From NCBI RefSeq assembly GCF_040054535.1, contig NC_090784.1, positions 15,327,501-15,391,500 on the forward strand: DNA of 64,000 nt, written 5' to 3'. This document shows, one piece after another, positions 36,419 through 59,545 of the stretch. Source of the stretch: Antennarius striatus (taxonomy: Eukaryota; Chordata; Actinopteri; Lophiiformes; Antennariidae). Positions within the stretch are counted from its first letter, which is position 1; the number at the start of each line of letters is the position of its first letter. The notes under the pieces are model-generated. The model worked only from the letters and a program-made list of their open reading frames with translations. It was not told the DNA's origin and did no database searches. Both the position numbers and the translations under genes were made by a program.

Positions 36419-39400
36419 TTAACAGGAGCTCGTCTGGAGGTTGCTCTCGGTGAGGATGGAGGTGATGGTGGTGGGGTCATAAACGCAGTCTTCATCAGAG
36501 CTAAGGGCGGATGAATCCAAAATGGGGCGCGTTGCTGCACTGGTTTTTCTCCTGTGACGTACAATAATAATATATTAACAACACCAATCCTTGTCACCTT
36601 AAAAGTTGAGACACATTTCCTTTTTCCCCCCCCCATAAAGCTTACAATTGGTTACAGTTCTCCCTCTGCAGGCACAAAAGGGAACAACATGCATTCCCTA
36701 ATGGTATGCATGAGTCACCTGCTGTTGTTTAGTTTAATACAATAACTTCTCACACTTGAGTGACAAGTGTAAAAACATCACCATGTGAAATACTGCACCT
36801 CAGGGAGTCATTAAGAATCTCCACCAGGTTAAGTACTCAGGAATCTGGGTTCAGAAGGGAAGGACTTACTTGAGTTCAGTTTCTAATACTGAAACTCTGG
36901 TCTGCAGGGCCTCCTTGAGCTCCATCTGTTCCTCCATGTCTCTATGAACCTTTCTCCTCAATGCATCTACTCTCTCCAGCTCCGTCTCACCTTCATCGAC
37001 CTGTCTCTTCAGAGCCTTCACTCTCAGAGCGAGCTGTAGCACACATTAAGCTTATTAGCGTTTAGCGCTGATTCAGTTCCATGTTGGAATATTATAAAAC
37101 ACAAATACCTGGTCTCTTTGTTCATTGTGCCCAAGTCTCTCCTCATCCAGCGTCATGGTGAGTTCTTTTAGTTTCCTCTCCAGACGCCGTTGAGCCGCCA
37201 ACACAGTGTTCTTCTCCCTTCACATATACAAAAAAGGAACACAGCACAAGCCATGACAGCATGTTAATGAGTAATATTCCAATTATATCAACTTTTGCCA
37301 AAATGCTCTTGGGCAAGACATTTGCTACCTCACTGTTTACACGAAGAAGCTCTGAAGCCATTCAGGCCCAGCTTTACTGAGTTGAAGTGAAACAAAAAGT
37401 CAAGAAGAAAAGCTAAGTAAAAGCTAGAGAAAAAGTAAAAGAAAAACTAGAAGCCAAGCATGATGGAAAAAAATTAAATGCTGGAGCCTAAAACGTGGTT
37501 ACTGGAACATGTTTTAAAATATTTGCTATGAAGAACGAGTTAACTCTCGAACAGAAACATTTCTGACACTTAATTGTCAATTAAACAGGAGAAAAGAAGA
37601 TGTAAAGGCTCCAGCAGGTTTCCCATCTATACCTTTCCTCACTTCGGAGACGTTCTTCCAGATCATGGATCTTGTTCTCCAGCTGGGAAACACCTGCTGT
37701 GGAGCGAGACTGGCCCTCCATGTCAACAACACGACTCCTCAACTCCTTCAGCTGCAGGGACAGACATGCAGGTCAAACGAGGTGTTTCGGTGTGTGCGTG
37801 TGTGTGTATGTATGTGTTTACATGTCTCTCCATGGCGTTCTTGTCAAGCTCCAGGTCCTGTTTGGAGGATCTCTCTTGCATGAGTTCAGAGCGTAGCTGA
37901 TCGATCTGGTCTCTGCTTCTGGTCACTCTATCTGTCATCATCTCCACGCTGCTCTTCTCTTCATCCAGCTCCAGCTCCACGCGCTTCAGTTTGTCCTGAC
38001 AGACAAGATGAGATCATCTTTCACTCTTTGAAAGAAGACTGGATGAGCCTCCTGTCGTTGCAACATGGAAGCTACTGAGAGAAGTAGATCTGCTGTATTA
38101 AGAATTAAACAGGTCTCTTTTCTAATCACTTAATAGAACCTTCATAAACACAAAATAAATATGAGATATGCACAAGCTGTTATGCTAGTGATGCATGTAT
38201 AGCAGAACTGCTACAGAGAGCTCTGTAGTCATGGTTTATTCTACCAAATCACCAGAGGGACATATCTTACCTCTAGAATGCGAATCTCCCGGGTTTTGTC
38301 ATTATAGCTGCTTTTGCTGGTCTCTACCTCTCCCTCAAGGTGGCGTATTCTGTTGGTCAGAAGCTCTTTATCCAGCTGGTGATTGTCTTTCTCCTCACAT
38401 ACAAGAAGCAGCTCTTTCTTCTGTCGTGATATCTAGTTAAAAGTTGTTATACTTTTAGTCAGTAATGCCAGGGTGAATGTTCTGAAATGGCTTTGTGTCA
38501 TATGAATAGTAGTAAGTTCAAAAACCACTGAAAAAGTTCAGAACATCATCTCACAAAAGAAAACAAAAACATCCACCTCTTCTTCCAGTCTCCTTAGATT
38601 TATATTATTCCTTTCCAGTTCGCTCTGAGCGTTGTTTCCATGACGTTGTGCCTCCTGCATTTCCTTACGTGCCCTGTCTTTATGCTCTTCCAGCTGAAGC
38701 TTGAAAGCCTGCGCCTCCTCTCTGGAGGTCGCTAACAAAGAATCATACTGAAAGAGGAGACCGAATAAGGAAGAGGACAAACAACGAGGGTAGTGTTTTG
38801 GTACTTTGATTCCTATATTGGTTACTGCAAGCTGTAGAGGCCTTCATTTGTTTGTGAAGATAAAAAAGGATCTCCATCTTACCTCTTTGTTAAGTTTCTC
38901 CAGAGCACTCTCCTGCTGTCGTTTGGTCTCCTCCAGCTGGTTGATGGTCTGTTTGAGCATTTCATTCTCCTTCTCCGTGTCGTCCAGACGCAGATTGAAG
39001 TCCCGTTGCTCCTGGCTCAGTCTCGAAGCTTTTCGCTTGGCTTCATCCAGCTCAGATCTCAGCCCTCTCACCTCAGTGTGTAGGGCGAGCTCTGCCTCTG
39101 AGCTCTCTGTAGTGTTGGTCTGCAGCTGAGCCTGAGGAAACCATGAAGGGCAATCATCTAGTGCATTCTGGGCAACCATAACAGATCGTGCTGTGGGACA
39201 TAATGGGACCTACCTCTAACCGCAAGAGTTTCTCTTTGAGGCGTGTGTTTGCCTCCATCTGCTCCTGTTGAGTATCTTGGAGTGATTTCAAATCCGTCTG
39301 AGCTCTACTGAGACGAGTGTTACTCGCCTCCAGTTCCTCCTCAGTGATTAAAAGCTTCTCCTTGAGCTGGCTAACTTCCCTACGTGCATCTTCAAGCTTC

Positions 39401-42400
39401 TGTTCCAGCTCTGAGACGACAGCTGGGTCTGGGAGCTAAGAGCAAGGAGACAAAAAATGGTTTTGATGAAAAATACAAGAGAAATTATGGAGATGATTTG
39501 TGAAATACATATCACTATAGCCTCCATGACACCTAAATAATTTCTTCCGCGTTTTCTTTTGCATCAACACCATATGATGTCACCAACCCGTTTGTTTTTC
39601 TCCTGAGCCTTAGCAGCATCTCCTTTGACCCTCTGTATTTGGTCCTTTAGCCTGTTGATCTCATACTTTAGTTCTGCCTCCTGGGTCTGGTGAGTTTTTT
39701 TTATGGCGATAACCTCCATGACCTTCTTGTCTAAGTCTGTCCTGTGCTTCTCCACCTCTGACTTAGCTTTCTGTAGATCAGTGCTGTATCGCTGAAGCTC
39801 CTATAAAGATCAGTTGGCATCATTAGAAGTTCAGTAGGTCAGGTCATTCACTCGTGCACTGGACAACATGTTGAGCTGAGTATTTGTTTACTCCACCTGC
39901 TTAAGAATCTCAGTGTGGCTCTGATCTGGGATCTGTTGCTTCATGTTTCTCACTTTCCCCTGAAGCTCCTTTACTTCGTCCTCCAGCTCCTCCTTTTCCA
40001 GACGAGCTTGCAAGATGCTGATAAAAAATTATCAAACACAGCTGACCCAAACAACAACATATGAAAGTACAGTGTTCCCTCTCTTATTTGCGCTTCACGG
40101 TTTCACTACATCGCAGATTTTTAAAATTATATATATATATATATTATATATATATATATTGTCCTCAATGAGATGTAAGTTTCATCTCATCGAGGACAAG
40201 GGAGAGAGCGAGAGATGAGGAGCAAGTGACTCCCATGAGCTGTAGTCACGTGACACCGTACACACATGCTACGGTCTCACGTAAAGTGAGATTTTCGTTT
40301 TTTGCGGGTGGTCCACATTAACCGCGAGTAACGAGGGATTACTGTATTGCTTCATTGTCTGATTGGCAGGTTTTGGATTGTGGAGGTAAATCGTCACATT
40401 TGAGCTACATTCACTTTGATGATCCAATGAGCAACAATTTAATGCTCAATTAACAGAAAAAAAAAATCAGCATTTTCTGTTACCTTAGAGCAATGAGATG
40501 CTTTCTACACTACATTCTACAAAATGTTTCACCTAAACAGAGAAATTCAAGACCAGCCACACCAGTCTATTTTATATCTCTGGTCTGTTTCAAATTGACC
40601 ATAGGTGTGAGTGTGTATGTGCGTGTTTGTCTGCGTCTGTGTGGCTCCGCGGCACACTGTCAGCACTTTTGTCAAAGTCAAGGCCCGCGGACCAGAACTG
40701 GCCCGTGACAAATTATTTATGGCCCCCTGGATGATTTTTAATTACTGTTAGAACTGGCACGCCAGCCACATCCGCCCACTGGTGTTTTGCACGCAGCGAC
40801 ACTATATTCCCCACAATGCAACGGTAGCGGAAGTCACTGCAGCGCAGCAAGCGGGCTTTGGTTTCATTGCTCATCAGCAGTGAAAACGGAGGTTGAATTT
40901 AGCTACTCCCCTCTTCAAAAATGGGTAAAAGGAAGGTTGACGCTGAGAGTAGGGGGTTTCAAGCCAGGTGGGAGTCAGAGGGTATGTTTTTTACATTAAA
41001 AAAATTTTTTTTGCACAATAATGCATTATGATTGTGCATGCACAATACTATTATTAGGCATGCAATAATGCAGTTTGAGTTTGTAATGCATGCAATTTCA
41101 TTTATGCATTTATCTTGATATTAAGGAACATATTTTGTTTTTGAAGAACATTTACTTTTTTGCTGTTTGCTTGTTGAAAATGTTTCTCCTTGAAGTTAGT
41201 GACAGAGCCATAACAAAAAAGTGCTTTATTCATTTAATTATTAAATAATATACACTGTATTAGCTCTTGTTTCAATAGGCTATGTTCATTTCAGTATTTT
41301 GACACCCCTGGTATAAAGTTTTCATCATTTTCTTGTCTTCTTGCTCCTCCACTTTTCCTTTTCCTTTTGTCAATTTTGTTGGTGAGAATCAGTGAGTCAG
41401 ATAGAGACAACAGGAATGTGTCAGGAACGAGTCTGCTCCCATTGAAAGCTGGAGCTGGAGGTATACCTCCAGTTTCAAGTTTCTAGTCAACCATGGGGGT
41501 TTTGGTGTGGATGACCTTGGATCTATGGTCAGACGGTTGTTAGCACAGCTAGCCAAATCTACAAGTCTAACAATCTACACAAAAACGCTGACTCTCACAG
41601 TGTTTCAGGGGGGCTGCGTGGGTCTCTGACAGAGCGGGATAGAAACATTGACCAGGTAGAATAAAAGAGAAAAGATTGACACGCATTAACATTCCAGCAA
41701 GTGCAAAGAGAAACTATGAGAAGGTGACAGAGCTATGTGCAAATGAGCCTTGGAATCCAAAACTGTGGATAGGTGACAAAAAATACATTTTGTGAACAAC
41801 ATAGGTTAGAAAAAACTAACTCTTGTTTGGTCACTCGAAGCTCATCCCTGGCGTTGTGGAACTGCTCCATCCAGTGGCTGCTCTCATCTCTACAGTCTTC
41901 CAGCTGCTGCTGTAGGGACCGCATTGATGCATTTACACGCAACCGCTCTGCCTCAATCCCGGCATGAGACTGAAACAGGAGAAGAAATGAGAAAATGTTT
42001 AATGACCCCATTTTACACAAGTCTGTATGGCTGCGTTAAGTATCTGAGGGGCAAATGTCTACATCTGACCATGGTCAAGTGTTTTTAATCATATTCACTG
42101 AAACTAAATCTGTAGGGCACAGATATAATCTAAAAAGCATTCATGTCTCCTGTCAAAATATTCTTGAAAAGCCAATGAAAGAATATTAAAGTGAATGAAC
42201 GTTGTAGTGATGAATTGAATGCAAAAGTTAATGACTTTTGTTCACAGGATGATTTTATCATATTCAAAACATATCTGTGGTGATACTACTACCGTGTTCG
42301 TGCACACACCTGAGACACCTGCTCCATGCTGCCACGTAGCTTCTCCATGTCGGTACTGTACTGCTCTCGAAGCACCTCGATCTCTTTGTCGTGGCTGGTC

Positions 42401-45400
42401 ACCTCCTCTTTCAGAGCTCCTTTGAGGGCCGTTAGCTCCCTCTCTTTGTGCCTCAGTGCCTCCTCCAGCTTCTGTTTCAGCTGGCATACCTCCATCAGCT
42501 GTGCCTGAAAAGACATTAAGTCCTGCAAAAAAGGTGAATATGTGTTATTGACTTCATACTTCTGAGTACACAGCTGCAAAAATAACTATGACTTAATACT
42601 AGGTGCAAGTTAATCAAGATTTAAAATTGTGTTCTTAAAAAATGTGGGGCGAGTTGGCTCCTCTCTCGTGTCTGTGTGCATGAGTATGTTTCTGTGATAC
42701 CGTCTTATTGACAGTCTCTCTTCTCAGTTCATCCTGAAGCTCAGCCAACTGGTCCTCCATTCCCCTTACCCGTGCCTCCGCATTCTCTCTATCCATTCGT
42801 AACTGAATCAGCCTGCCAGGAAAAGAGGACACACACATACAGTAGCTACAATTTTCGATTCAAACGACATGTGATAACGTTTAAAATTGCTGATTTTTTC
42901 ATGAAATTGTGAAATGTCTGCATCTCTTTCACTCAAGACCACCAGCTCTTGAAGACAATGAGTGTTTTCAGTCCAAACACTTCTCAAAACTCAAGGACAT
43001 CACCATAGATAATGTGCAATTACCCAATTGATGATCTACTCACATTCACAACAGAATGCATGTTCTCAAGCATGTTCTCACTGTTCTCAAGCACACCCAC
43101 TTCTTTCAGAAGTTAGCTGATAAACAACTGTTACAGGATTTTGCTTTTATAAGCGCTGGAAACTGTTCTGAGATTGTTGCAGATTGTATTGACAATGGTG
43201 ATAGCAGGGACATTTGCACTTTCTAGTTTCTGTTTGCATTCACAACGCCAACAGAAAGCTGAAGTGATGTCAGGTAGCCAGCGCTTTGAATGACTAAAAA
43301 CAACAACAACATGACAGACGTGTGCATGCTCTCGGGTCCTCACTCTGACTGTGTTTCGTTTAACTCTTTCTTCTTCCGGTCTAGCATCTCTCTGAGCTGC
43401 AGATTTTCCTCCAGACAAGACTCCAGCTCAGATTTCAGAGTGGGATCACAGTTGCTGATAGAGTCCTACACAAAAGCAGGCATGATGAATAAATGAGAGC
43501 AGTGAAACATTAGACATCAGGCACCTCTGGTCACATCAAAAGGGTTTCTTTGGAAAATGTTAATTTCTTGCATTTACCACCCAATCAATAGGCATGAGGG
43601 ATTAGGTTCTTAAGAGCCATTAGAGATTAGAGCTGCCCACCTTCCTAACCAACATATAATGAGTTATTATTCAAGTTAGATTATTCTGTGTGTGCCTAGG
43701 GGCTTTAAGGATTAATCTGAGGATTAATCTGAAGCACACTCCGAAGTACCCCTCTCCCATTAGATTATTTAAAAAGACAGAAGAACTCTTCAGGCAGTTT
43801 CCAACCAACAGTGAATTCCTTCACTTGGGAGCTGGTGCTCTTGTTTTCAAGGACACTTTGGGTGAGTGTTTATGTGTGGCACTGGAGATGCTCTATGTAA
43901 TCAGAGCTGATTAAAATGCAAGTTACTGAATCTTGACAGCAGCTAATTCCAATCGGCAAAGTGAATAGAAGGAAGTTTGGTGCATCAGCCAAACAAATTA
44001 GAATAAATCAAAATTTGTCGTTTACTTTAAAATGTATCCTTCTGGGCATTGTAAAATGACAACATTCTATGTTCTGGATATACAGTATAAATTAGTTTAA
44101 AGGGGAACCGAACTGCATACAATGTCCTTTTTTACCTTACTTTAAAATCAATAAGTGTTTTAACCATTGTACAGAGAACTAAAAACTTTTAGCACTGATA
44201 ATGAAGTCACATTTCTATTTCTGTTTTGCTTACCCTTCCTTTCACCTTCAGTGCACTTTGTAGATCGGCCAATTTTCTTTCCAGTTCCCTCTTCTCTCTC
44301 CTCCACTCTTCATGGGGTCTTTCTTTGGGCTGTCGAAGAAAATGATAGGATGGATAGTTTCCTTCTGTTTAATTCTTGATTTACAATACAGGACTTGTAG
44401 TACAGGGACAGTAATGGACAAACCTGCAGATTCTGAATCTTCTGACAGATGACCTTGACTTTGTGCTTCGTGATGACTTCACTCTCATTGGTACTGCAGG
44501 AAGGAACACAAAACATTAGTGTGAATGTAATCTTGCATGATATCTGGTTACTTGTGATCATAAAACAAAGTTACATTGTGCTGCAAAAATAATAAACATC
44601 CATACCCCTGTCTCAGGATGTTGTATATAGTCTGCATGACCTGCTCCTCCTCACTACTGGTCTCTGCACTCGGCCCCTGGTCCAGCAAAAGGTCAGGGGT
44701 CACCTTGAGACATAGATCAGAAAACTGCTCTTGCAATGTTGAATGCTTTGTAACATTTGGTGGTCACTTAGGCAGGTGTAATGTCCACCTAGAAAATTTT
44801 TTACCCTTACTTGTGCCTCACTCAGATTGGTCTGTGGTGTCTCCATAGCGACATACTTCTGTGTTGAAGTCCACTGATTAACAGAGGGTCCAGGTAATTT
44901 CGTGACAGCACCCTGGCTTCTTCCCATGGTGCTGTGCGTTGAAGATGGCGGTGAGGTGTAGGGGTTTGGAGTGGGGAGGGGAGACGTAGCTCTGGGTTCT
45001 TGATACGCAGGAGGGAATCCTCTCTGTTGGCCTTCACTGACAACGCCATCAAACCTGTTAATTATTCTGCTGACAGGAGTCTGCCTCTGACTAGTGAGAT
45101 GAGCGGTTTGGTGAGGAGAGTCAGAGTAGGACTGACTACTCCTCCCAGACCCGTTGAGCCCTGCTTTGGATGACCCATCCCATGTATTCCTTTCCATGTC
45201 GCCTCCTCTACCACCAACACCCCAGACATGCTCTCTCTCCCCTCTTATCCCAATTCCTCCATCCAGATTCCCATAACTACCAGACTTCCCGTCTCCTGGA
45301 GGCCTGGACAGACAAAAATCCTCATTGCCTGCTCCTCGCTCTCCATCTCTCTCTAGCAACGAGCCGTGGGATTGGGCTCGTCGTAATGCACCTCCCTGCC

Positions 45401-45722
45401 CCCCTCCTCCACCTACATCTGCCCCCTGTGATCCTGGTTCTGCCTTCTCTCTCCTCCGGGGAAGACTACTGTAACCAGAGTGGTACTCAGTTTTGAGCTG
45501 GACTCCATACGAGTCCCCTTTCTCTCCGTCCTTCAGAACAACATACGGCTGGCCAGCGATGCCTTGCACCCTGACTGCCACGCCATATTTGGAGGCAATT
45601 TGAGGCTTTGTCTTGGGGTAGGGTCCTGACTGGCCCCCACCACTGTCGCAGAGGTCATTGATGAAGCGGATCTGGACACCGTGGTCCACTGGGGTCTTGT
45701 GACCTGAAGATGCTGTGTTCAT
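36419..45722 (-). CDS. cgn: cingulin, tight-junction coiled-coil protein
   Basis: Nineteen coding exons on the minus strand: 44811-45722, 44606-44703, 44424-44493, 44234-44329, 43344-43465, 42701-42812, 42310-42522, 41821-41969, 39897-40017, 39588-39800, 39214-39435, 38883-39131, 38577-38747, 38271-38432, 37822-37995, 37633-37751, 37109-37217, 36870-37033 and 36419-36551. All phases fit, giving 1202 residues; human cingulin is about 1200. The globular head (about 1-340, mostly one exon) carries [10 protein letters not shown] near residue 14, in the ZO-1-interaction region, and [18 protein letters not shown], both typical of cingulin and paracingulin. A long Glu/Gln/Leu-rich coiled coil follows (about 370-1150). 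The tail ends [19 protein letters not shown], the conserved family C-terminus. It acts at the cytoplasmic face of tight junctions, binding ZO-1, actin and myosin. Introns hold a Tigger-like MITE and a hAT fragment. Confidence 0.96.
40070..40344. mobile_element. Tigger/pogo-like MITE (Tc1/mariner)
   Basis: A 275-bp element flanked by TA on both sides (40068-40069 and 40345-40346). The ends are inverted repeats of the form CAGTRNTCCCTCNTTAYT-GCG, the Tigger-type terminus. It has no coding capacity. Inside are an (AT)n run (about 40128-40160) and a hairpin at 40161-40197 with 15-bp arms, one mismatch and a 7-base loop. It sits in a cgn intron, about 50 bases upstream (in gene sense) of the exon at 39897-40017. 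Confidence 0.75.
40661..41310 (+). mobile_element. hAT-family DNA transposon remnant
   Basis: The left part has the CGGCCCGCGGACC-like wording of hAT (Charlie-type) ends. The right end reads TTTTGACACCCCTG, the inverse of CAGGGGTGTCAAA. At 40921 an ATG opens [20 protein letters not shown], the characteristic N-terminus of the fish hAT transposases annotated as GTF2I-repeat-domain-containing protein 2-like. The frame closes after about 38 residues, so only a start fragment remains. No clear 8-bp target duplication is seen. It lies in a cgn intron, antisense to the host gene. Confidence 0.7.
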
Positions 45723-49662
<3,940 letters not shown>

Positions 49663-49830
49663 CTCTTTGTCTGCGATTATTCCTGTAGACACCTCGCCTC
49701 CTTAACGTCGAACCCGTTTCTCGGGCATTCATTCAGGTCGAAACGAAGGAAAAAGGATGTAAAAACTACTCCTGCGAAATTATCACGGCGAGTTCATCAT
49801 GCGGCGGCTGCAACCTGTTACCTTCATCTG
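49663..49830 (-). other. cgn: noncoding first exon of cgn
   Basis: The minus strand has a strong donor, CAAAGAG then GTGAGTTG, with the last exon base at 49663. It pairs with the acceptor immediately 5' of the cingulin ATG. The 5' limit near 49830 is a guess from the CpG-rich segment (49780-49860). No in-frame ATG extends the protein. Confidence 0.5.
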
Positions 49831-50967
49831 GGATGTTACCGTCCCGCCCAGTCGCTCCAGTAGCTGCACTGTGATTGGACCAAGGAGACGGTGTGGGCGG
49901 GAATATGGGGTCCGTCCCGTATTCTATTGGTGGATTATCTAGGTCAGTCTTTCGTCTTTGGAAACTTTATGGGTTTCTCTTTGGATACACGAACACACAA
50001 ACGCTGATCGAGGCTCCTGGTATCAGTCGGAACGACGACGGACGAGGTAAATAGAGGAGCGCGTCGTGACGTGTTTTTCCTGCAATTCGCCGACAGATGG
50101 CGCAGCCTTCCACTGCTGGGCAGTTCAGCAGCATCTTGGCAAATTTAATTTACAAATAAGTCTTGGAATTCCAATTACGAAAAGCAAAAATTTCGCGCTG
50201 TTGGAATTTAATTCTTGCTATCATTATGATATAATTTACATCGATTGTAATTGTTAAGTGTAAATATTTCTTATAGTTACTTGTGGAAAACTGGAAACTG
50301 CCCTGGTTCATTTAAAAGTAGATGTATTACGGTTAATTTACAAAACCAAAACATACGTGCATAAACTATCCCGAGAAAAGAAACATCCGTTGTGGACATT
50401 CGATACAATCCAGATATTATCAGGACTTTATGACGGGATCCATGAGAGTTGCAGTGAAACTCCTTCCCATCACGTACATACAGCCCCTCCCATCATCCAG
50501 CGACATCCCACAAACTGCGCACACAACTTTCTTCTTCATCCCATCACTTCATCTGGTCGGCAGACTGGACGAGTCAACTCACGCTCTGGGAATGGCATCC
50601 CTACTGGGTGCAAAGAAAAACTTCGCTTTCTTTCGAGTTTACCCCCTCCAGAAGCTACTTTTCAAGTTGCAGGGATAGTTGTTACTGCAGGTGCAGGGTG
50701 GCAAAGACAAGGAGTCAGTGGTCAATGTCTTCCGAGACGCACCAGAAGCTGTCGGCTAGTTTCTGAGGGAATAAAGGTCAATTCAGCAACATGAAGTGGT
50801 GAGTTAGAGAGATTTGTGTGCAGTTACCTCAACCGAAGGAGTGCGTAAAATCTCTGTGCGTAAAGTTTGGAGTTCTGTCGGAACGGGTCAAAATTGTGGG
50901 AACATATTAAACACAAAATATCTTCTTCTTTTTTTAATTAGAAAGCAATTTTGACAAATTGACAACC
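49831..50967. promoter_or_regulatory. divergent promoter region between cgn and she
   Basis: cgn starts to the left and she to the right of this interval. It is GC- and CpG-richer around 49850-50060, with a CCCGCCCAGT motif near 49853 and GGGCGGGA near 49894 that resemble SP/KLF sites. The rest to 50967 is presumably she 5' leader; no splice-supported coding sequence is seen. Confidence 0.4.
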
Positions 50968-58034
<7,067 letters not shown>

Positions 58035-58241
58035 AGATGCCAAAAAACAAACTGACACATAAATACACATGTCCAAAGGCATCTATTTTACATTTATGCA
58101 CAAATTCACACATAGACCTTAACTTGTTTTGTATGTACACACACAGTCAAAGATATGCTGTTTTGGATTTGTCATGTGTACTACTCTAATAATTGTGTTT
58201 GTTTCTCTTCCATGCGCCCTCTAGTGGTTGAAGTTATGCAT

Positions 58242-58564
58242 AACAATAACCACTGACCACATTGCCGTTAATTATCCTGAAACTAAAATCCATACACCAA
58301 TAGAGCCCTTCTGATTGTACTTATAGATAAGAAGACAATCATTTCATTCTCAGCCACTGATCTTGATCTGGGTTGCAGGTTTACTCTGGAACCTATCACT
58401 GCTGACTATGGGTAGGGTACACCCTGGATAAGTCGCCAGTCTATCACAGGGAAACATGCAAACCATTGAATTTATTATGTATAAGGGATTAGGGATTTAT
58501 AATGGCCATTATAGGGTGGCCTCACACAAAGGTGCTGACATCTTCAATTATTACTATCTCATCT
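58242..58564. mobile_element. 322-bp interspersed repeat, copy B
   Basis: Same length and orientation as copy A in she intron 2, with nine differences. It begins about 210 bases after the she stop codon. I see no 61-bp or shorter clear direct repeat at its flanks. Confidence 0.8.
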
Positions 58565-59039
58565 AAGTGTGGTTTGTCAAATCAATGCACATGATTGGAG
58601 ATTACCCATTTATCCATTGGACATGTCAATCAGCCTATTGATCTGTTCTGAAAATCAGGCTCATTTGCCATCCTCTGTGTCTGTCAAGAGGAAGAGCATC
58701 ATTGATTAGATGATTTGGAGTAATATAGAAGGAGGGCCTATTTATTGTCAATGGATGACTTGCTTTACCCTAAAATGTACCTATTCATAAAGACATACGT
58801 ATGAAATGTTGGATATTGTCATTTTTTTCACCAACCGCACAATTATCATCCATCCGTCCTTTTTTAAACCACTTATCCAAACAAAGATCAGAAGTTTTAT
58901 TATTGTTTCAATACTATTTTATTCAGTAAATAAAATAAAACTCATATTAACATTACACAGTGTTCTTTATCAAGTATAAATCAGAAAAAAAATCAAAGCA
59001 GAATTCAAGGGGAAAAAGTGAAACAGATGAGAGACTTAC

Positions 59040-59086
59040 CGGAATTAATCCGTGTGCATTTCTCTTGTAGCTGTAAAACCAGTGAC
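59040..59086 (-). other. possible 47-bp orphan exon
   Basis: On the minus strand the segment is bracketed by an acceptor (CACTCAG) and a strong donor (TCCG then GTAAGT). One frame reads SLVLQLQEKCTRINS. No other exon of the same gene was recognised nearby, so it may be chance. Confidence 0.2.
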
Positions 59087-59376
59087 CTGAGTGTGAAATC
59101 AATTACAGTTACACACACATGCAACCTCATGCATGTAACACACTCACCTATTTGCAACCAACAAATAAAAGCATGAGCAAAACACATGTGTGAGCACACA
59201 TGCATGAATAGTATACACACCAATGGCATTTAGACACAACTATAAAAGTATTATATTTAAATCCTCACAACACACATGAAGTGGATTTAACCTCACAATG
59301 ATGCATGGAAGTGTGTGTTTGTGGTTAGATATATCTTACCAGTTAACACCAGTAAATTGGTGTGCATAAGTATATC

Positions 59377-59378
<2 letters not shown>

Positions 59379-59432
<54 letters not shown>

Positions 59433-59545
59433 TGTGTGGATGCGTGCAAGCAAGAGTGCACCCATGCATGCATTTATATGTGTGTGTGCGTGCATGTAGT
59501 CTTTCACTTTAGGTGAGTTAGTGTGTGTGTGTGTGTGTGTGTGTT
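59379..59545. repeat. (TG)n microsatellites, two blocks
   Basis: TG runs at about 59379-59438 and 59521-59545 separated by TG-rich degenerate sequence. Confidence 0.9.

Noticed and set aside
50357-50794. 145-residue plus-strand frame upstream of she
   Set aside because: No family resemblance and no Kozak or splice support. It precedes the clear SHE start and is probably leader sequence.
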